Of a stretch of DNA of 64,000 nucleotides, positions 1-11,278 are shown piece after piece. Position numbers and translations under genes: made by a program. The notes below the pieces were generated by a model. It was not told the DNA's origin. It did no database searches and saw only the letters and a program-made list of their open reading frames with translations. Positions within the stretch are counted from its first letter, which is position 1; every line of letters starts with the position of its first letter. The stretch is from Geothrix campi (GTDB lineage Bacteria; Acidobacteriota; Holophagae; Holophagales; Holophagaceae): positions 1,426,001-1,490,000 of the forward strand of contig NZ_JANHMP010000001.1 in the NCBI RefSeq assembly GCF_024609265.1, given 5' to 3'.

Positions 1-2879
<2,879 letters not shown>

Positions 2880-2901
2880 ATGCCCCTGGGAAGAGGGGCA
2901 T
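2880..2901 (+). terminator. Hairpin just after fadH
   Basis: Perfect 8-bp stem ATGCCCCT / AGGGGCAT with loop GGGAAG starts at the base after the fadH stop. There is no T-run, so this is a weak intrinsic terminator or an mRNA-stabilising hairpin between two convergent genes. Confidence 0.45.
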
Positions 2902-2998
2902 CGACCAACCTTCCACTCCCAGCGGCACTGCGCCATCGAAGGCGCATGGGCGCCGCCGATTCCGATCAGAGGCTGGCGGAACCTGAACGAGCCACCGC

Positions 2999-3646
2999 CT
3001 AGGCCTGGGCCGCCGCGCGGTGCCGCTTGGCTTTGGCGCGGTTGCCGCATATGGCCATGTCGCACCAACGGCGGCTTCCGTTCTTGCTGTGGTCGAGAAA
3101 CAGCCAGGCGCAACGTTCCGCGGCGCACTCCTTCAACCGGCCGAGGCGCTCCGAGGTGAGCAGCTCGCCTGCGGAACGGACCACCGGCCATAGCACCTGA
3201 TCGAAGGACTGATGATCTGCTTCCCAATCCCAGCCATACCCGCGGCCGCGGCTCGCCAGGCAGAGCCTGGCGGAGCTGACGCGCAGCCACGTGTTCAGGT
3301 GGTCGAGCGCGCCGTCCTCCGCCGGACGACCGGCGGAGGCGGCAGAGAGAACCGCGAACATGGCCTCGCGCAGGGCCCGTGCGCGATCAAGCGCGGCGCT
3401 GGCCGCGGCCGGGTCCTGCCGTGACTGCCGGCGCAGTTCCGCCGCCTTCCTCGCTGGCACAGCCCCCGCTTCGAGCGCCCAGGCGAGGAGATCCTCGTAG
3501 CTCCCGAGCAATTCCTCTGAGTTGTCGGTGGGCCGCTTGGTGACGGTGTTGACAAAGTCGAGGCACAGATCCCCCCCGGTCAGGTCAAACCGCTCCCGCC
3601 CGCCGCCGGTGGGCGGGGGCTCTCGCTTGCCCGGAGCTTTCCTCAT
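2999..3646 (-). CDS. CGNR zinc-finger / ABATE domain transcriptional regulator
   Basis: 215 aa from the ATG at 3646; an earlier in-frame ATG at 3688 would sit inside an inverted repeat and gives no better family match, so I prefer 3646. The N-terminus has the ABATE pattern (DLCLDFVNTV, then LRE.. helices), and the C-terminus the CGNR zinc finger: CAAERCAWLFLDHSKN then RRWCDMAICGNRAKAKRHR, with four cysteines in the usual spacing. Family members are predicted DNA-binding stress or metabolism regulators; target genes are mostly unknown. It is divergent from the small unknown gene at 3901 and convergent with fadH. The Lys/Arg-rich end fits DNA contact. Confidence 0.85.
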   Translation of the reverse strand: MRKAPGKREPPPTGGGRERFDLTGGDLCLDFVNTVTKRPTDNSEELLGSYEDLLAWALEAGAVPARKAAELRRQSRQDPAAASAALDRARALREAMFAVLSAASAGRPAEDGALDHLNTWLRVSSARLCLASRGRGYGWDWEADHQSFDQVLWPVVRSAGELLTSERLGRLKECAAERCAWLFLDHSKNGSRRWCDMAICGNRAKAKRHRAAAQA

Positions 3647-3679
3647 GTGTCGATGATACCCATCAAAAGCCACTTGACG

Positions 3680-3700
3680 GGTTACCATAAAAAGGTAACC
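3680..3700 (-). promoter_or_regulatory. Perfect inverted repeat upstream of the CGNR gene (candidate operator)
   Basis: GGTTACC (3680-3686) and GGTAACC (3694-3700) form a perfect 7-bp dyad around the A/T-rich spacer ATAAAAA. It lies 34-54 bases upstream of the preferred start of the leftward CGNR regulator and in the gap shared with the divergent gene at 3901. Location and symmetry suggest an autoregulatory operator; the protein that binds it is not known. Confidence 0.5.
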
Positions 3701-3900
3701 TTTGTTTTAAATATTGGTGGTTACTGCTGGCGTTTGCCGGCGATCAGCGGGCGCACCTTCGGCAGGCGCCTGATCCGCCATTGCCCGACTGCTTCAGCAC
3801 GACACCTCCCTTGATTTTTCGGCCTGATGTTCTTGGACGTGCCTTGAGACACATGGTTCAACCTCCCGGATTCTCCCCGGGTCATCCCCTGGAGGGTGAT

Positions 3901-4254
3901 ATGCAAAAAACCATCGACCGCGTGTTCGGCCTTTCCGCTGATGTTCGCTATGTCGCGATCTACCACCACGGCCAGCTGGCTTCCGCCATGCGATCCAGCC
4001 TGGAGAACGCCAGCGCAGCCGAATCGGACAAGTACGAAGAGTTGCTGGTCAATCCCACCTTGCTCACCCTGGCCCGCCAGCGGGGCAACATCGATTGCGG
4101 CGGCCTGGAGTATCTCATCGTGCGGTACGGCAGCTTCTTCGAGATCATCCATCCCACAGCGGGAGGCCATCTCTCAGTCGGCGTGGAACCCACCGCGAAC
4201 CCCCTGACCCTCGTTCCGGGCATCCGGGAGGTGGCTGGCGGTCTCAGCGCGTGA
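3901..4254 (+). CDS. Small protein of unknown function
   Basis: 117 aa. I choose the ATG at 3901 because GGAGGG (3890-3896) sits at good Shine-Dalgarno distance; the frame is open further upstream but without such a site. The sequence alternates short strands and helices (VRYVAIYHHGQL, LIVRYGSFFEIIHP, LSVGVEP), which loosely resembles a roadblock/profilin-like alpha-beta fold. No catalytic motif, signal peptide or membrane segment is visible. It stands alone between the divergent CGNR regulator and the glycosylase gene. I do not recognise the family. Confidence 0.6.
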   Translation: MQKTIDRVFGLSADVRYVAIYHHGQLASAMRSSLENASAAESDKYEELLVNPTLLTLARQRGNIDCGGLEYLIVRYGSFFEIIHPTAGGHLSVGVEPTANPLTLVPGIREVAGGLSA

Positions 4255-4380
4255 TACCCAGCCGGCTCGTAGGAGGCGGTGGCTGATGGCGTCAATGCCG
4301 GAGTGGTCCGGCCTCCCTCCGGATTCCATCCAATCCGGCGTTTCACCCCTGCGCTTTCCAGAAGGTAGGATTGACGGGAA

Positions 4381-5592
4381 TTGATAACAGGCTCATCTGT
4401 GACCAGCGCCCTACCACGCCTCTCTGCCCCCGCCGCCCAGCGCCTCCTTCTCGGCGCGCAGGGCCTGCTGGACGATCCGGCGCGCCGGGCCACCGCGGCT
4501 TCGCTGCAAGCCCTCATCGAGCGGCTGGGCTTTGTGCAGGTGGACACCATCAACGTGGTGGCGAGGGCCCATGACCTCACGCTCTTCAGCCGCCTGGACG
4601 GCTATCAGCCCGAACAGCTCAGGAAGCTGCTGGAGGACAAGCGGAACCTCTTCGAGGGGTTCACCCACGATGCCTCCGCCATCCCCACGGCCTGGTTTCC
4701 CCAGTGGAAGCCCCGCTTCGCGCGGGACCAGGCGCGCATCCACGCCCACGCCTGGTGGCAGCATCACTTCCGGGGCACGGACGGCGCCCGCGTGGTGAAG
4801 GACGTGAAGACCCGCATCGAACGCGAGGGCCCGCTGAAATCCTCGGATTTCGAGCATCCCGAGAAACGCGGCCCCTGGTGGGGGTGGAAGCCGCAAAAGG
4901 CCGCCCTCGATTTCCTCTGGCGCAGCGGCGAGCTGATGATCCCCCGGCGCGAGGGGTTCCAGAAGGTCTATGACCTCACGGAACGCGTGCTGCCGGAGCA
5001 TCACGCCCGGCCCTGCCCGGAGCCCGCCGAGCACCTGGAGTGGGCCTGCGCCACCGCCGCGGAACGGCTCTGGGTATTCACACCGAAGGAACTGGCGGAG
5101 TTCTGGGCGAGCATCGAAGCCACTGAGGCCAAGGCCTGGTGCGCTAGCGCGGCGAAGGCCGGGCGGATCGTCCCCGTGGAGGTGGCCGGGGCCGATGGCG
5201 CTTCCCGGCCTGCCTTTGCCGTGGCGGACTGGGAGCGCCGCCTGGCGAGGCTGCCCGAGGCTCCCGACCGCACCCGCCTGCTGTGCCCGTTCGATCCCAT
5301 CCTCCGCGACCGCGCCCGGGCCCTGCGCCGCTTCGGCTTCGACTACCGCTTCGAAGCCTTCGTGCCTGAACCCAAGCGGCAGTACGGCTACTTCGTGCTG
5401 CCCATTCTCGAAGGCGACCGTCTGGTGGGCCGGCTCGATCCCAAGCTGCACCGGGACCGCGGGGTGCTGGAGATCAAGGGCCTCTGGTGGGAGCCCGGCG
5501 TGAAGCCCACAAGGGCCCGGAAGCGCGCGCTGGATGAGGCGCTGGAAAGGCTGGCGGGATTCGTAGGCGCCGATGAGATCCTGCTGCCATGA
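4381..5592 (+). CDS. YcaQ/AlkX-type winged-helix DNA glycosylase
   Basis: About 400 aa. The N-terminal region contains LGFVQVDTINVVARAHDLTLFSRL, with the Q-hydrophobic-D motif (QVD) that in E. coli YcaQ/AlkX and in AlkZ relatives carries the catalytic residues for excising alkylated or crosslinked bases. Further on WWGWKPQKAALDFLWRSGEL and LLCPFDPILRDR..LRRFGFDYRFE are family hallmarks of this HTH_42 group. By family it unhooks interstrand crosslinks or removes bulky N-alkyl purines. The start is uncertain: TTG at 4381 or GTG at 4399. Its last four bases overlap the start of the methyltransferase gene (ATGA), so the two are translationally coupled. Confidence 0.85.
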   Translation: MITGSSVTSALPRLSAPAAQRLLLGAQGLLDDPARRATAASLQALIERLGFVQVDTINVVARAHDLTLFSRLDGYQPEQLRKLLEDKRNLFEGFTHDASAIPTAWFPQWKPRFARDQARIHAHAWWQHHFRGTDGARVVKDVKTRIEREGPLKSSDFEHPEKRGPWWGWKPQKAALDFLWRSGELMIPRREGFQKVYDLTERVLPEHHARPCPEPAEHLEWACATAAERLWVFTPKELAEFWASIEATEAKAWCASAAKAGRIVPVEVAGADGASRPAFAVADWERRLARLPEAPDRTRLLCPFDPILRDRARALRRFGFDYRFEAFVPEPKRQYGYFVLPILEGDRLVGRLDPKLHRDRGVLEIKGLWWEPGVKPTRARKRALDEALERLAGFVGADEILLP

Positions 5593-6185
5593 CCGCGCAC
5601 CCCGACTACTGGAACCGCATCTACGAGGAGGAAGGCCGCCCGGGTTGGGACATGGCTGGAGCCACGCCGGTGCTGGGGGAGGCGCTATCCCTGGCGTCGG
5701 TGCTGGGCCTGGGGCCGGAGGCCGCCATCGTGGTGCCTGGATGCGGGTACGGCCATGACGCGGCGGAATTGAACGCCCGGGGCTACGCCGTCACGGGCCT
5801 GGACTTCGCCCCGCTCGCCATCCAGGGCGCCAGGGCGCGCTATGGAGATCGGATCGCCTGGTCGCAGGCGGACTGGTTCACCACCCAGCTCGGTCCGTGG
5901 GAGGCGATCTTCGACCACACCTGCTTCGTCGCCATGGATCCGGCGCGGCGGCCCGCCTACGTGGATGCCTGTGCGTACCATCTGAACCCCCACGGTCTCT
6001 GGCTGGCCGTGCTCTTCCACGATGTGCAGGGCCGCCCCGGACCTCCCCATGCCATCCCCATGGAGACTTGCCGGGCCCTGGTGGAACCCCGTTTCGAGGT
6101 GCTCCATCTTGCACACGCAACAACCAGCCACCCGCGCCGCGCGGGACGGGAGTTCCTGATGGTGGCGAGGCGCCGGCAGGATTGA
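5589..6185 (+). CDS. TPMT-like SAM-dependent methyltransferase
   Basis: 198 aa. The start MTAHPDYWNRIYEEEGRPGWD is typical of the thiopurine S-methyltransferase-like family (TPMT superfamily), followed by the SAM site VVPGCGYGHDAAELNARGY and the acidic end of strand two, VTGLDFAP. FDHTCFVAMDPARRPAYVD is the conserved TPMT-like segment near the active site. Bacterial members methylate thiols, selenium or tellurium compounds; the substrate here cannot be read. The ATGA overlap with the glycosylase gene suggests a shared role, perhaps handling electrophiles or thiol toxicants, but that is inference. Confidence 0.85.
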   Translation: MTAHPDYWNRIYEEEGRPGWDMAGATPVLGEALSLASVLGLGPEAAIVVPGCGYGHDAAELNARGYAVTGLDFAPLAIQGARARYGDRIAWSQADWFTTQLGPWEAIFDHTCFVAMDPARRPAYVDACAYHLNPHGLWLAVLFHDVQGRPGPPHAIPMETCRALVEPRFEVLHLAHATTSHPRRAGREFLMVARRRQD

Positions 6186-6240
6186 CCGATGCACCTCCGG
6201 GGAGCGATGACCTAGAATGGTCCAAACCCCCGGAGTACCC

Positions 6241-7260
6241 ATGCGAATGAAGCCTCTGGCCTTCTTGCTAGCTCTTTCCGCCCTGAGCCTGGTGGCCCAG
6301 GATGTGGTTCGCCTCGGCAACCTGAAGTTCGCGCATTACGGGGCCGTGTCCTACATGAAGGAATTGGCGCCGAAGTACAACCTCCGGGTCGAAGAGCGGA
6401 TGTTCGCCAAGGGCATCGACATCAATCCGGCCATCGTGGCCGGTGAGATCGACGCCAGCGCCGCGGCCCTGGACGCCGCCATCGCCGGACGGGCGGCGGG
6501 CGTGCCCATCTACGTGGTGGCGGGCTTCGCCAAGGGCGGAGCGCGCATCGTGGTGAACGCCACCTCGGGCATCAAGTCGCTGAAGGACCTCAAGGGCAGG
6601 AAAGTGGGCGTGGCCCGTGGCGGAGCCCAGGAGCTGCTGCTGCTGGCGGAGCTGGCCCAGGCCGGCCTCACCTGGTCCGATCGGCCGGGCAAGGACGTGC
6701 TGGTGCTCTACCTTCCCTTCGCGGATCTCAATCAGGCCCTCATGGCCAAGAACATCGACGCCATGTGCCAGAGCGAGCCCTACAGCTCCCAGGCCATCAA
6801 CCGCAAGTTCGGCGTGGAACTGCTGAAGCCCTATGACACCCCCCTCGGCGAGCCCATCCGCGCCCTGGTCATCACGGAGAAGCTCTACAAGGAACGCCGT
6901 GATGTGGCCCAGCGCTTCCTGCTCTGCTTCGTGGAGGCCACCAAGAAGTTCGTCGACGACCCCAAGCTGGCCGAGAAATACGTCCGCGAAAACATGTTCA
7001 AGAGCCAGATCAGCGCCGAGGACTACCAGGACGCCATCGGCAATTCCCCCTTCAGCTATGACATCAGCGTGCAGCATGTCCAGGTCACCACGGACCTCAT
7101 GAAGCAGTACGGCGTGGGCAAGATGGCGAATCCCCCGAAGGCCGGCGACTGGGTGAGGCTGGACCTGCTGGCCGAGGCCAAGAAGCAGCTGAAGATCGAC
7201 CAGCCCAAGGCCGCCGCACCGAAGCCCGCCGTGCCGAAGCAGAAGGTGAAGAAGGGATGA
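6241..7260 (+). CDS. ABC transporter substrate-binding protein (NrtA/SsuA/TauA type)
   Basis: 339 aa from the ATG at 6241, chosen because GGAG (6231-6234) precedes it and a signal peptide follows at once (MRMKPLAFLLALSALSLVAQ). The mature part is a type II periplasmic binding protein of the NMT1/nitrate-sulfonate-taurine group: AGEIDASAAALDAAIAGRAAG, LKDLKGRKVGVARGGAQE, and LPFADLNQALMAKNIDA. The C-terminus ends in a Lys/Pro/Ala-rich tail of about 25 residues, unusual for the family and possibly a cell-wall or membrane contact. First gene of an importer operon; the stop overlaps the permease start. The substrate (sulfonate, nitrate, pyrimidine, aromatic acid or other) cannot be decided. Confidence 0.85.
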   Translation: MRMKPLAFLLALSALSLVAQDVVRLGNLKFAHYGAVSYMKELAPKYNLRVEERMFAKGIDINPAIVAGEIDASAAALDAAIAGRAAGVPIYVVAGFAKGGARIVVNATSGIKSLKDLKGRKVGVARGGAQELLLLAELAQAGLTWSDRPGKDVLVLYLPFADLNQALMAKNIDAMCQSEPYSSQAINRKFGVELLKPYDTPLGEPIRALVITEKLYKERRDVAQRFLLCFVEATKKFVDDPKLAEKYVRENMFKSQISAEDYQDAIGNSPFSYDISVQHVQVTTDLMKQYGVGKMANPPKAGDWVRLDLLAEAKKQLKIDQPKAAAPKPAVPKQKVKKG

Positions 7261-8075
7261 AACGGTACCGACACGCCGCCTCCGGCATCCTCGTCCCGCT
7301 GGCGGCCCTGGCCTTCTGGCATCTGCTCTCCGCCAAAGGCTGGGTGAACGCCACCATCCTCCCTTCCCCCATGCAGGTCCTCACCAAGTGGTGGGCGTAC
7401 CTGCGACCGCTCGAGGCCTTCGATCCCAGCCAGGGCTCGTACCTCAAGTGGTGCTTCACCGGTGAACTGATCCAGGACGCCATGGGCAGCCTCTACCGCG
7501 TGCTGCTGGGCTTCGCCATCGGCACGGGCCTGGCCCTGCCCCTGGGCCTGGCCATGGGCTACAGCAAGGTGGCCTACGGCCTGTTCAATCCACTCGTCCA
7601 GGTGTTGCGGCCCATCCCGCCCATCGCCTACATCCCGCTGTCCATCCTGTGGTTCGGCCTGGGCAATCCACCCGCCATCTTCCTCATCAGCATCGGGGCC
7701 TTCTTCCCGGTGCTGATGAACACCGTCACCGGGGTGCAGACGGTGGACAGCATCTACCTGCGCGTGGGCCGCAACCTCGGTGCCTCGCGGTTCACGCAGT
7801 TCACCCGCATCATCCTGCCCGCCGCCACCCCCTACATCTTCACCGGGGCCCGCATCGGCATGGGCACGGCGTTCATCGTGGTGATCGTCTCCGAGATGAT
7901 CGCCGTGAACAACGGCCTCGGCTACCGCATCCTGGAAGCCCGGGAGTACCTCTGGTCCGACAAGATCATCGCCGGCATGTTCACCATCGGCCTCCTCGGC
8001 CTGGGCATCGATACGGTCATGAGCCGCCTCAGTTCCCGCCTGCTGCGCTGGCACCGTGGTCTGGAGCAGGGATGA
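7257..8075 (+). CDS. ABC transporter permease (SsuC/TauC/NrtB type)
   Basis: 272 aa inner-membrane permease with about six hydrophobic helices. The EAA loop that contacts the ATPase is visible as YLRVGRNLGASRFTQFTRIILPAATPYI, and RPIPPIAYIPLSILWFGLGNPP is the usual segment before it. Start ATG at 7257 overlaps the binding-protein stop (ATGA), and its end overlaps the ATPase start in the same way, so the three genes are one translational unit. Confidence 0.92.
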   Translation: MKRYRHAASGILVPLAALAFWHLLSAKGWVNATILPSPMQVLTKWWAYLRPLEAFDPSQGSYLKWCFTGELIQDAMGSLYRVLLGFAIGTGLALPLGLAMGYSKVAYGLFNPLVQVLRPIPPIAYIPLSILWFGLGNPPAIFLISIGAFFPVLMNTVTGVQTVDSIYLRVGRNLGASRFTQFTRIILPAATPYIFTGARIGMGTAFIVVIVSEMIAVNNGLGYRILEAREYLWSDKIIAGMFTIGLLGLGIDTVMSRLSSRLLRWHRGLEQG

Positions 8076-8887
8076 CGGCCGTGACCATGAATCCCGGATC
8101 CCACATCTCCGTCCAGGGCGTCCACAAGGTCTTCCAGAGCGGGGGCCAGGATGTCTACGCCCTCAAGGCCATCGACCTGGAGATCGCCCGCGGGGAGTTC
8201 GTCTGCCTGCTGGGCCCCTCCGGCTGCGGCAAATCCACCCTGCTGAACGCCGTGGCGGGCTTCAGCCTGCCCAGCTCTGGCCACATCGTGGTGGAGGGCG
8301 CGACTGTGACCGCCCCGGGCCCCGATCGCGGCATGGTGTTCCAGGAATACGCGCTGTTCCCGTGGATGACCGTGGAGCAGAACATCGCCTTCGGCCTGCA
8401 GATCAAGGGCGAGACCAGGACCGCCATCCAGGCCAAGGTGTCCAGCCTCCTTGACCTGCTGCACCTCCAGGATTTCCGGAAACGCTATCCCAAGGATCTG
8501 AGCGGTGGCATGCGCCAGCGCGTGGCCATCGCCCGGGTGCTGGCCCTGGATTCGCCCATCATGCTCATGGACGAGCCCTTTGGCGCCCTGGACGCCCTCA
8601 CCCGCCGCAACCTGCAGGACGAGCTGCTGCGGCTGTGGACCGAGCTGAAGAAGACCATCCTCTTCGTCACCCACAGCATCGAGGAGGCCCTCTACCTGGC
8701 GGACCGCACAGTGGTGATGACCTATCGTCCGGGCACGGTCAAACGCGATCTGCGCGTGGACCTGCCCCGTCCTCGCGACGTGGCCAGCCCCGACTTCAAC
8801 GCCTTGAAGAAGGAGTTGAGCATGCTCCTCATGGAAGAGCAGAGTCGGCATGAGCAGGACGAGTTCCGCGGCGCGGCGGTGGATTAG
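8072..8887 (+). CDS. ABC transporter ATP-binding protein (SsuB/TauB/NrtD type)
   Basis: 271 aa from the ATG at 8072, which overlaps the permease stop by four bases. Walker A GPSGCGKST, Q-loop FQEYALFPWMT, signature LSGGMRQR, Walker B IMLMDEPFGALD and the H-loop FVTHSIEEA are all intact. PFGALDALTR and VVMTYRPG are typical of the nitrate/sulfonate/taurine importer ATPases. A short extension after the ATPase core lacks the fused binding domain seen in NrtC. It ends 8 bases from the convergent gene with no visible terminator. Confidence 0.93.
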   Translation: MTAVTMNPGSHISVQGVHKVFQSGGQDVYALKAIDLEIARGEFVCLLGPSGCGKSTLLNAVAGFSLPSSGHIVVEGATVTAPGPDRGMVFQEYALFPWMTVEQNIAFGLQIKGETRTAIQAKVSSLLDLLHLQDFRKRYPKDLSGGMRQRVAIARVLALDSPIMLMDEPFGALDALTRRNLQDELLRLWTELKKTILFVTHSIEEALYLADRTVVMTYRPGTVKRDLRVDLPRPRDVASPDFNALKKELSMLLMEEQSRHEQDEFRGAAVD

Positions 8888-8894
8888 CCGCTGG

Positions 8895-9959
8895 CTACCG
8901 GCCGGTCTTCGATCCGGCCCCGGAGGCCAGGCGGTCGTGCCAGAACAGCAGGTCGATGCCGACGTTCAGACGGAACTCCCGCCCCCAGTGGTGGACCCGG
9001 TTCCATTCGATCTCCGGGGCGAGGACGTAATAGATCCAGCGATGCCACAGCTCGCGTTTGAGGAAGAACGTGAGGAGGTACTTGTTCTCCTGCCCGGGCG
9101 TGCCGAAGACGCCGAACCGGACGCTCGTGCCACGGGCCATATCGTTTCCGTTGATGCGGCGGCGGATGTCGCTTTCCTGCAGGAGTTCCGTGATGTAGCC
9201 AAGGCTGAGGCTGACCTCCCATTCCCAGCCCCGACCGTGCCCCGGCTGCAGTGACGCCACGTCGGCATCCCGCTGTTTCTCGCTCCACTTGAAGGAGGCC
9301 GCGGGGCGGAAGTTCCAGAAGCCCTGCCACCGATCCGCCATCACCGAGGTGATCGCGCCGGCGCCATCCCGGCTTTCCCAGTAGAGCCGCTCGAACGGGT
9401 AGAGCTTCCAGTGCCCGGTGGCCCAGGTGGGGCTCCAGTCCAGGTGGGTGTACACCTGCGGGCGGAAACTGGCCATGAGCCCCAGGGTCGCGTGGAAATC
9501 ATCCGTCCAGGTCCGCTCCACGCCGATTCGCGCGGATCGCCGCGCCTCGATGGGGGGTGCCCCCGGCGTCTGGGTGGGATCCAGGGTGGTCACTTTCAGC
9601 TTCAGGCGGCGGTCGGCGTTGGGCAGGAAGATCTTCGCATCCAGATCGAGCAGGCCCTTCAAGTGGAACCTGTTCGCCGCATCGAGGTCGGGGAGCCCAT
9701 ACAGGCCCAGGCGCAGCTCGAATGGCGGCACCGGGAGGGGTTCCGTCCCTTTGCGCACGAACCAGCGGTCGACCCGCTCCACCTTGGGTTGCAGGAAGTG
9801 GTAGGTCCCCGCCTGGAACCGGTCCAGCTTCTGGCCGAAGGAATCCGGAGCGGGTGGTCCTGGCTCCTCCCCGGCCCACGCAGACGAAGCTGCCATCGTG
9901 GCCAGGAACGGCAGCACGCGGGAGCGGAGGCATCTGCGGATTCGCGGGGAGGCTCGCAT
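8895..9959 (-). CDS. Exported beta-rich protein of unknown function, probably outer-membrane
   Basis: 354 aa. An N-terminal signal peptide (basic MRASPRIRR, hydrophobic core, cleavage near SSAWA-GE) is followed by many alternating aromatic/polar stretches such as FELRLGLYGLP, RLKLKVTTLD, WEWEVSLSLGYITEL and YLLTFFLKREL, ending in FRLNVGIDLLFWHDRL. This pattern suggests an outer-membrane beta-barrel or a beta-sandwich on the cell surface. I do not recognise the family. It is convergent with the ABC operon and separate from the operon at 10072-14280. Confidence 0.6.
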   Translation of the reverse strand: MRASPRIRRCLRSRVLPFLATMAASSAWAGEEPGPPAPDSFGQKLDRFQAGTYHFLQPKVERVDRWFVRKGTEPLPVPPFELRLGLYGLPDLDAANRFHLKGLLDLDAKIFLPNADRRLKLKVTTLDPTQTPGAPPIEARRSARIGVERTWTDDFHATLGLMASFRPQVYTHLDWSPTWATGHWKLYPFERLYWESRDGAGAITSVMADRWQGFWNFRPAASFKWSEKQRDADVASLQPGHGRGWEWEVSLSLGYITELLQESDIRRRINGNDMARGTSVRFGVFGTPGQENKYLLTFFLKRELWHRWIYYVLAPEIEWNRVHHWGREFRLNVGIDLLFWHDRLASGAGSKTGR

Positions 9960-10071
9960 GGGGCCCGCCTACGCAAGGCAGCCCAGTGTCCCACCGATCG
10001 AGTGTCGGGAGTGCCGGAAACGTGAAAAAACAGGCACAATGCGCGCCACTGGATGATCGAAAGGATCCGCC

Positions 10072-10266
10072 CTAGGCCTTCGGACAGGTGTTCACGCCCA
10101 GCAGGGTGTAGAGCGGGCAGAACCGCATGAAGGCGGTCAGCAGGGGCACCACGCCGAGGAGGCCGAACCAGCGAGCCTTGCCCTCCAACAGGAAGACCAG
10201 GCTCAACAGAACGAGGCCCGCGACGATGCGCACGGTCTTGTCGGTATTTCCGATATTCGCCTGCAT
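10072..10266 (-). CDS. DUF2892 (YgaP-type) inner-membrane protein
   Basis: 64 aa. MQANIGNTDKTVRIVAG followed by two hydrophobic helices and ending FCPLYTLLGVNTC matches the DUF2892 family, the membrane part of YgaP rhodanese-like proteins. Stand-alone versions are common and of unknown role; the conserved CPLY..G.NTC end may bind sulfur or metal. A very strong ribosome site GGAGG precedes the ATG at 10266. Last gene of the mutS operon. Confidence 0.82.
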   Translation of the reverse strand: MQANIGNTDKTVRIVAGLVLLSLVFLLEGKARWFGLLGVVPLLTAFMRFCPLYTLLGVNTCPKA

Positions 10267-10277
10267 GGAGACCTCCT

Positions 10278-10589
10278 TCAGGGAAGGGACGGCGGCGGTG
10301 GTGGCACGGAAGGCAGGGCCTCCCCCCGGCCCCGGGTGGCAAGGGCCACGGCCAGCGTCCACAAGGGCGCGAGGTTCAGATAGGGAACCGCCTCCGTGAC
10401 GAAGGAGGGCAGGAAGGCCCAGTGGAAGCCGAGCATGGCCCACAGGACGATCATGGTGATCAGATCGAGACCGGCGCCCAGGAACCAGCCCATGGGGCCG
10501 GAGAGATCCGCCGGTACCTGGATGGCGTCCACGGCCAGCGCGATGGCCCAGGCCAGGCGGATTCGGGTTTTGCCAAGGGGCCGGATCAT
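10278..10589 (-). CDS. Small membrane protein of unknown function
   Basis: 103 aa with two or three hydrophobic helices (LAWAIALAVDAIQV, LITMIVLWAMLGFHW, LWTLAVALAT) and a proline-rich end. No conserved motif that I recognise. It sits between the acyltransferase and DUF2892 genes on the same strand with gaps of 45 and 11 bases, so it is probably co-transcribed with them. Confidence 0.55.
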   Translation of the reverse strand: MIRPLGKTRIRLAWAIALAVDAIQVPADLSGPMGWFLGAGLDLITMIVLWAMLGFHWAFLPSFVTEAVPYLNLAPLWTLAVALATRGRGEALPSVPPPPPSLP

Positions 10590-10634
10590 GGAGGCAGTCT
10601 ACGCCCCGGCAACCGCACCGGGAAAGAGCAGAAC

Positions 10635-11243
10635 TCAGGCCTCGAGGTGGATCTCCGCCAGCGCCTTCATCACCAGCTCGGCACAGGCCTGATAGCGCGC
10701 GCGGCCGGTGAGCTCGCCGGGCAGCCCGGAGACATCGACCGGGGGCCCGGCGACGATGGTGATTCGGCCCGGTCGCGGCCATTTTGCCTCTCGACCCCAG
10801 CACTCGAAGGCGCCGAAAATCCGGACGGGGACCACGGGCACTTCCCCCTTGGCGATGATGAAACCGATGCCAGCCTCGGCCTCCTGGAGGGTGCCATCGG
10901 GTGAGCGGGTTCCCTCCGGGAAGATGAGGACCCGGTTCCCCGCCTTGAGCAGGCTCAGGATGCGTTTCATGCTGGCGAGATCGCCCTTGCCGAGATCCAC
11001 CGGCAGCACCTGGATCCGCGGGAGCAGCCACCCCAGGAGCCCCTTGAACAGGGTCTTCCGGGCCAGGTAGTAGATGGGCTTCCGGAAGGCGGCCCCCACG
11101 GCAGCCGGATCCAGGAAGCTCACATGGTTGGCCACGATCAGGGCGCCGCCGGACTCGGGGAGGAACTCCCGGTGCAGAGTGCGATGCCGGAAAAAGATGC
11201 GACCGACGAGCCGCGACAGGGTGTGGGCCAGCCAGTAGATCAC
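10635..11243 (-). CDS. 1-acyl-sn-glycerol-3-phosphate acyltransferase (PlsC-like)
   Basis: About 202 aa from a GTG at 11243 (another in-frame GTG lies at 11249; there is no ATG in a sensible place). The PlsC motifs are present in order: VANHVSFLDP (HxxxxD catalytic pair), LARKTLFKGLLGWLLPRI, IFPEGTRSPDG (EGTR, phosphate binding), and VVPVRIFGAF. It would transfer an acyl chain to lysophosphatidic acid or a related lipid at the inner membrane. Belongs to the leftward mutS operon; a second, larger acyltransferase is at 31484. Confidence 0.88.
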   Translation of the reverse strand: MIYWLAHTLSRLVGRIFFRHRTLHREFLPESGGALIVANHVSFLDPAAVGAAFRKPIYYLARKTLFKGLLGWLLPRIQVLPVDLGKGDLASMKRILSLLKAGNRVLIFPEGTRSPDGTLQEAEAGIGFIIAKGEVPVVPVRIFGAFECWGREAKWPRPGRITIVAGPPVDVSGLPGELTGRARYQACAELVMKALAEIHLEA

Positions 11244-11278
11244 AGGCACACCGCCGGAAGGAGGCCGCGAGCGCCCGC

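Noticed and set aside
3647..3688. Longer N-terminus for the CGNR protein (ATG at 3688)
   Set aside because: The start would lie inside the inverted repeat, and the extra 14 residues have no family match.
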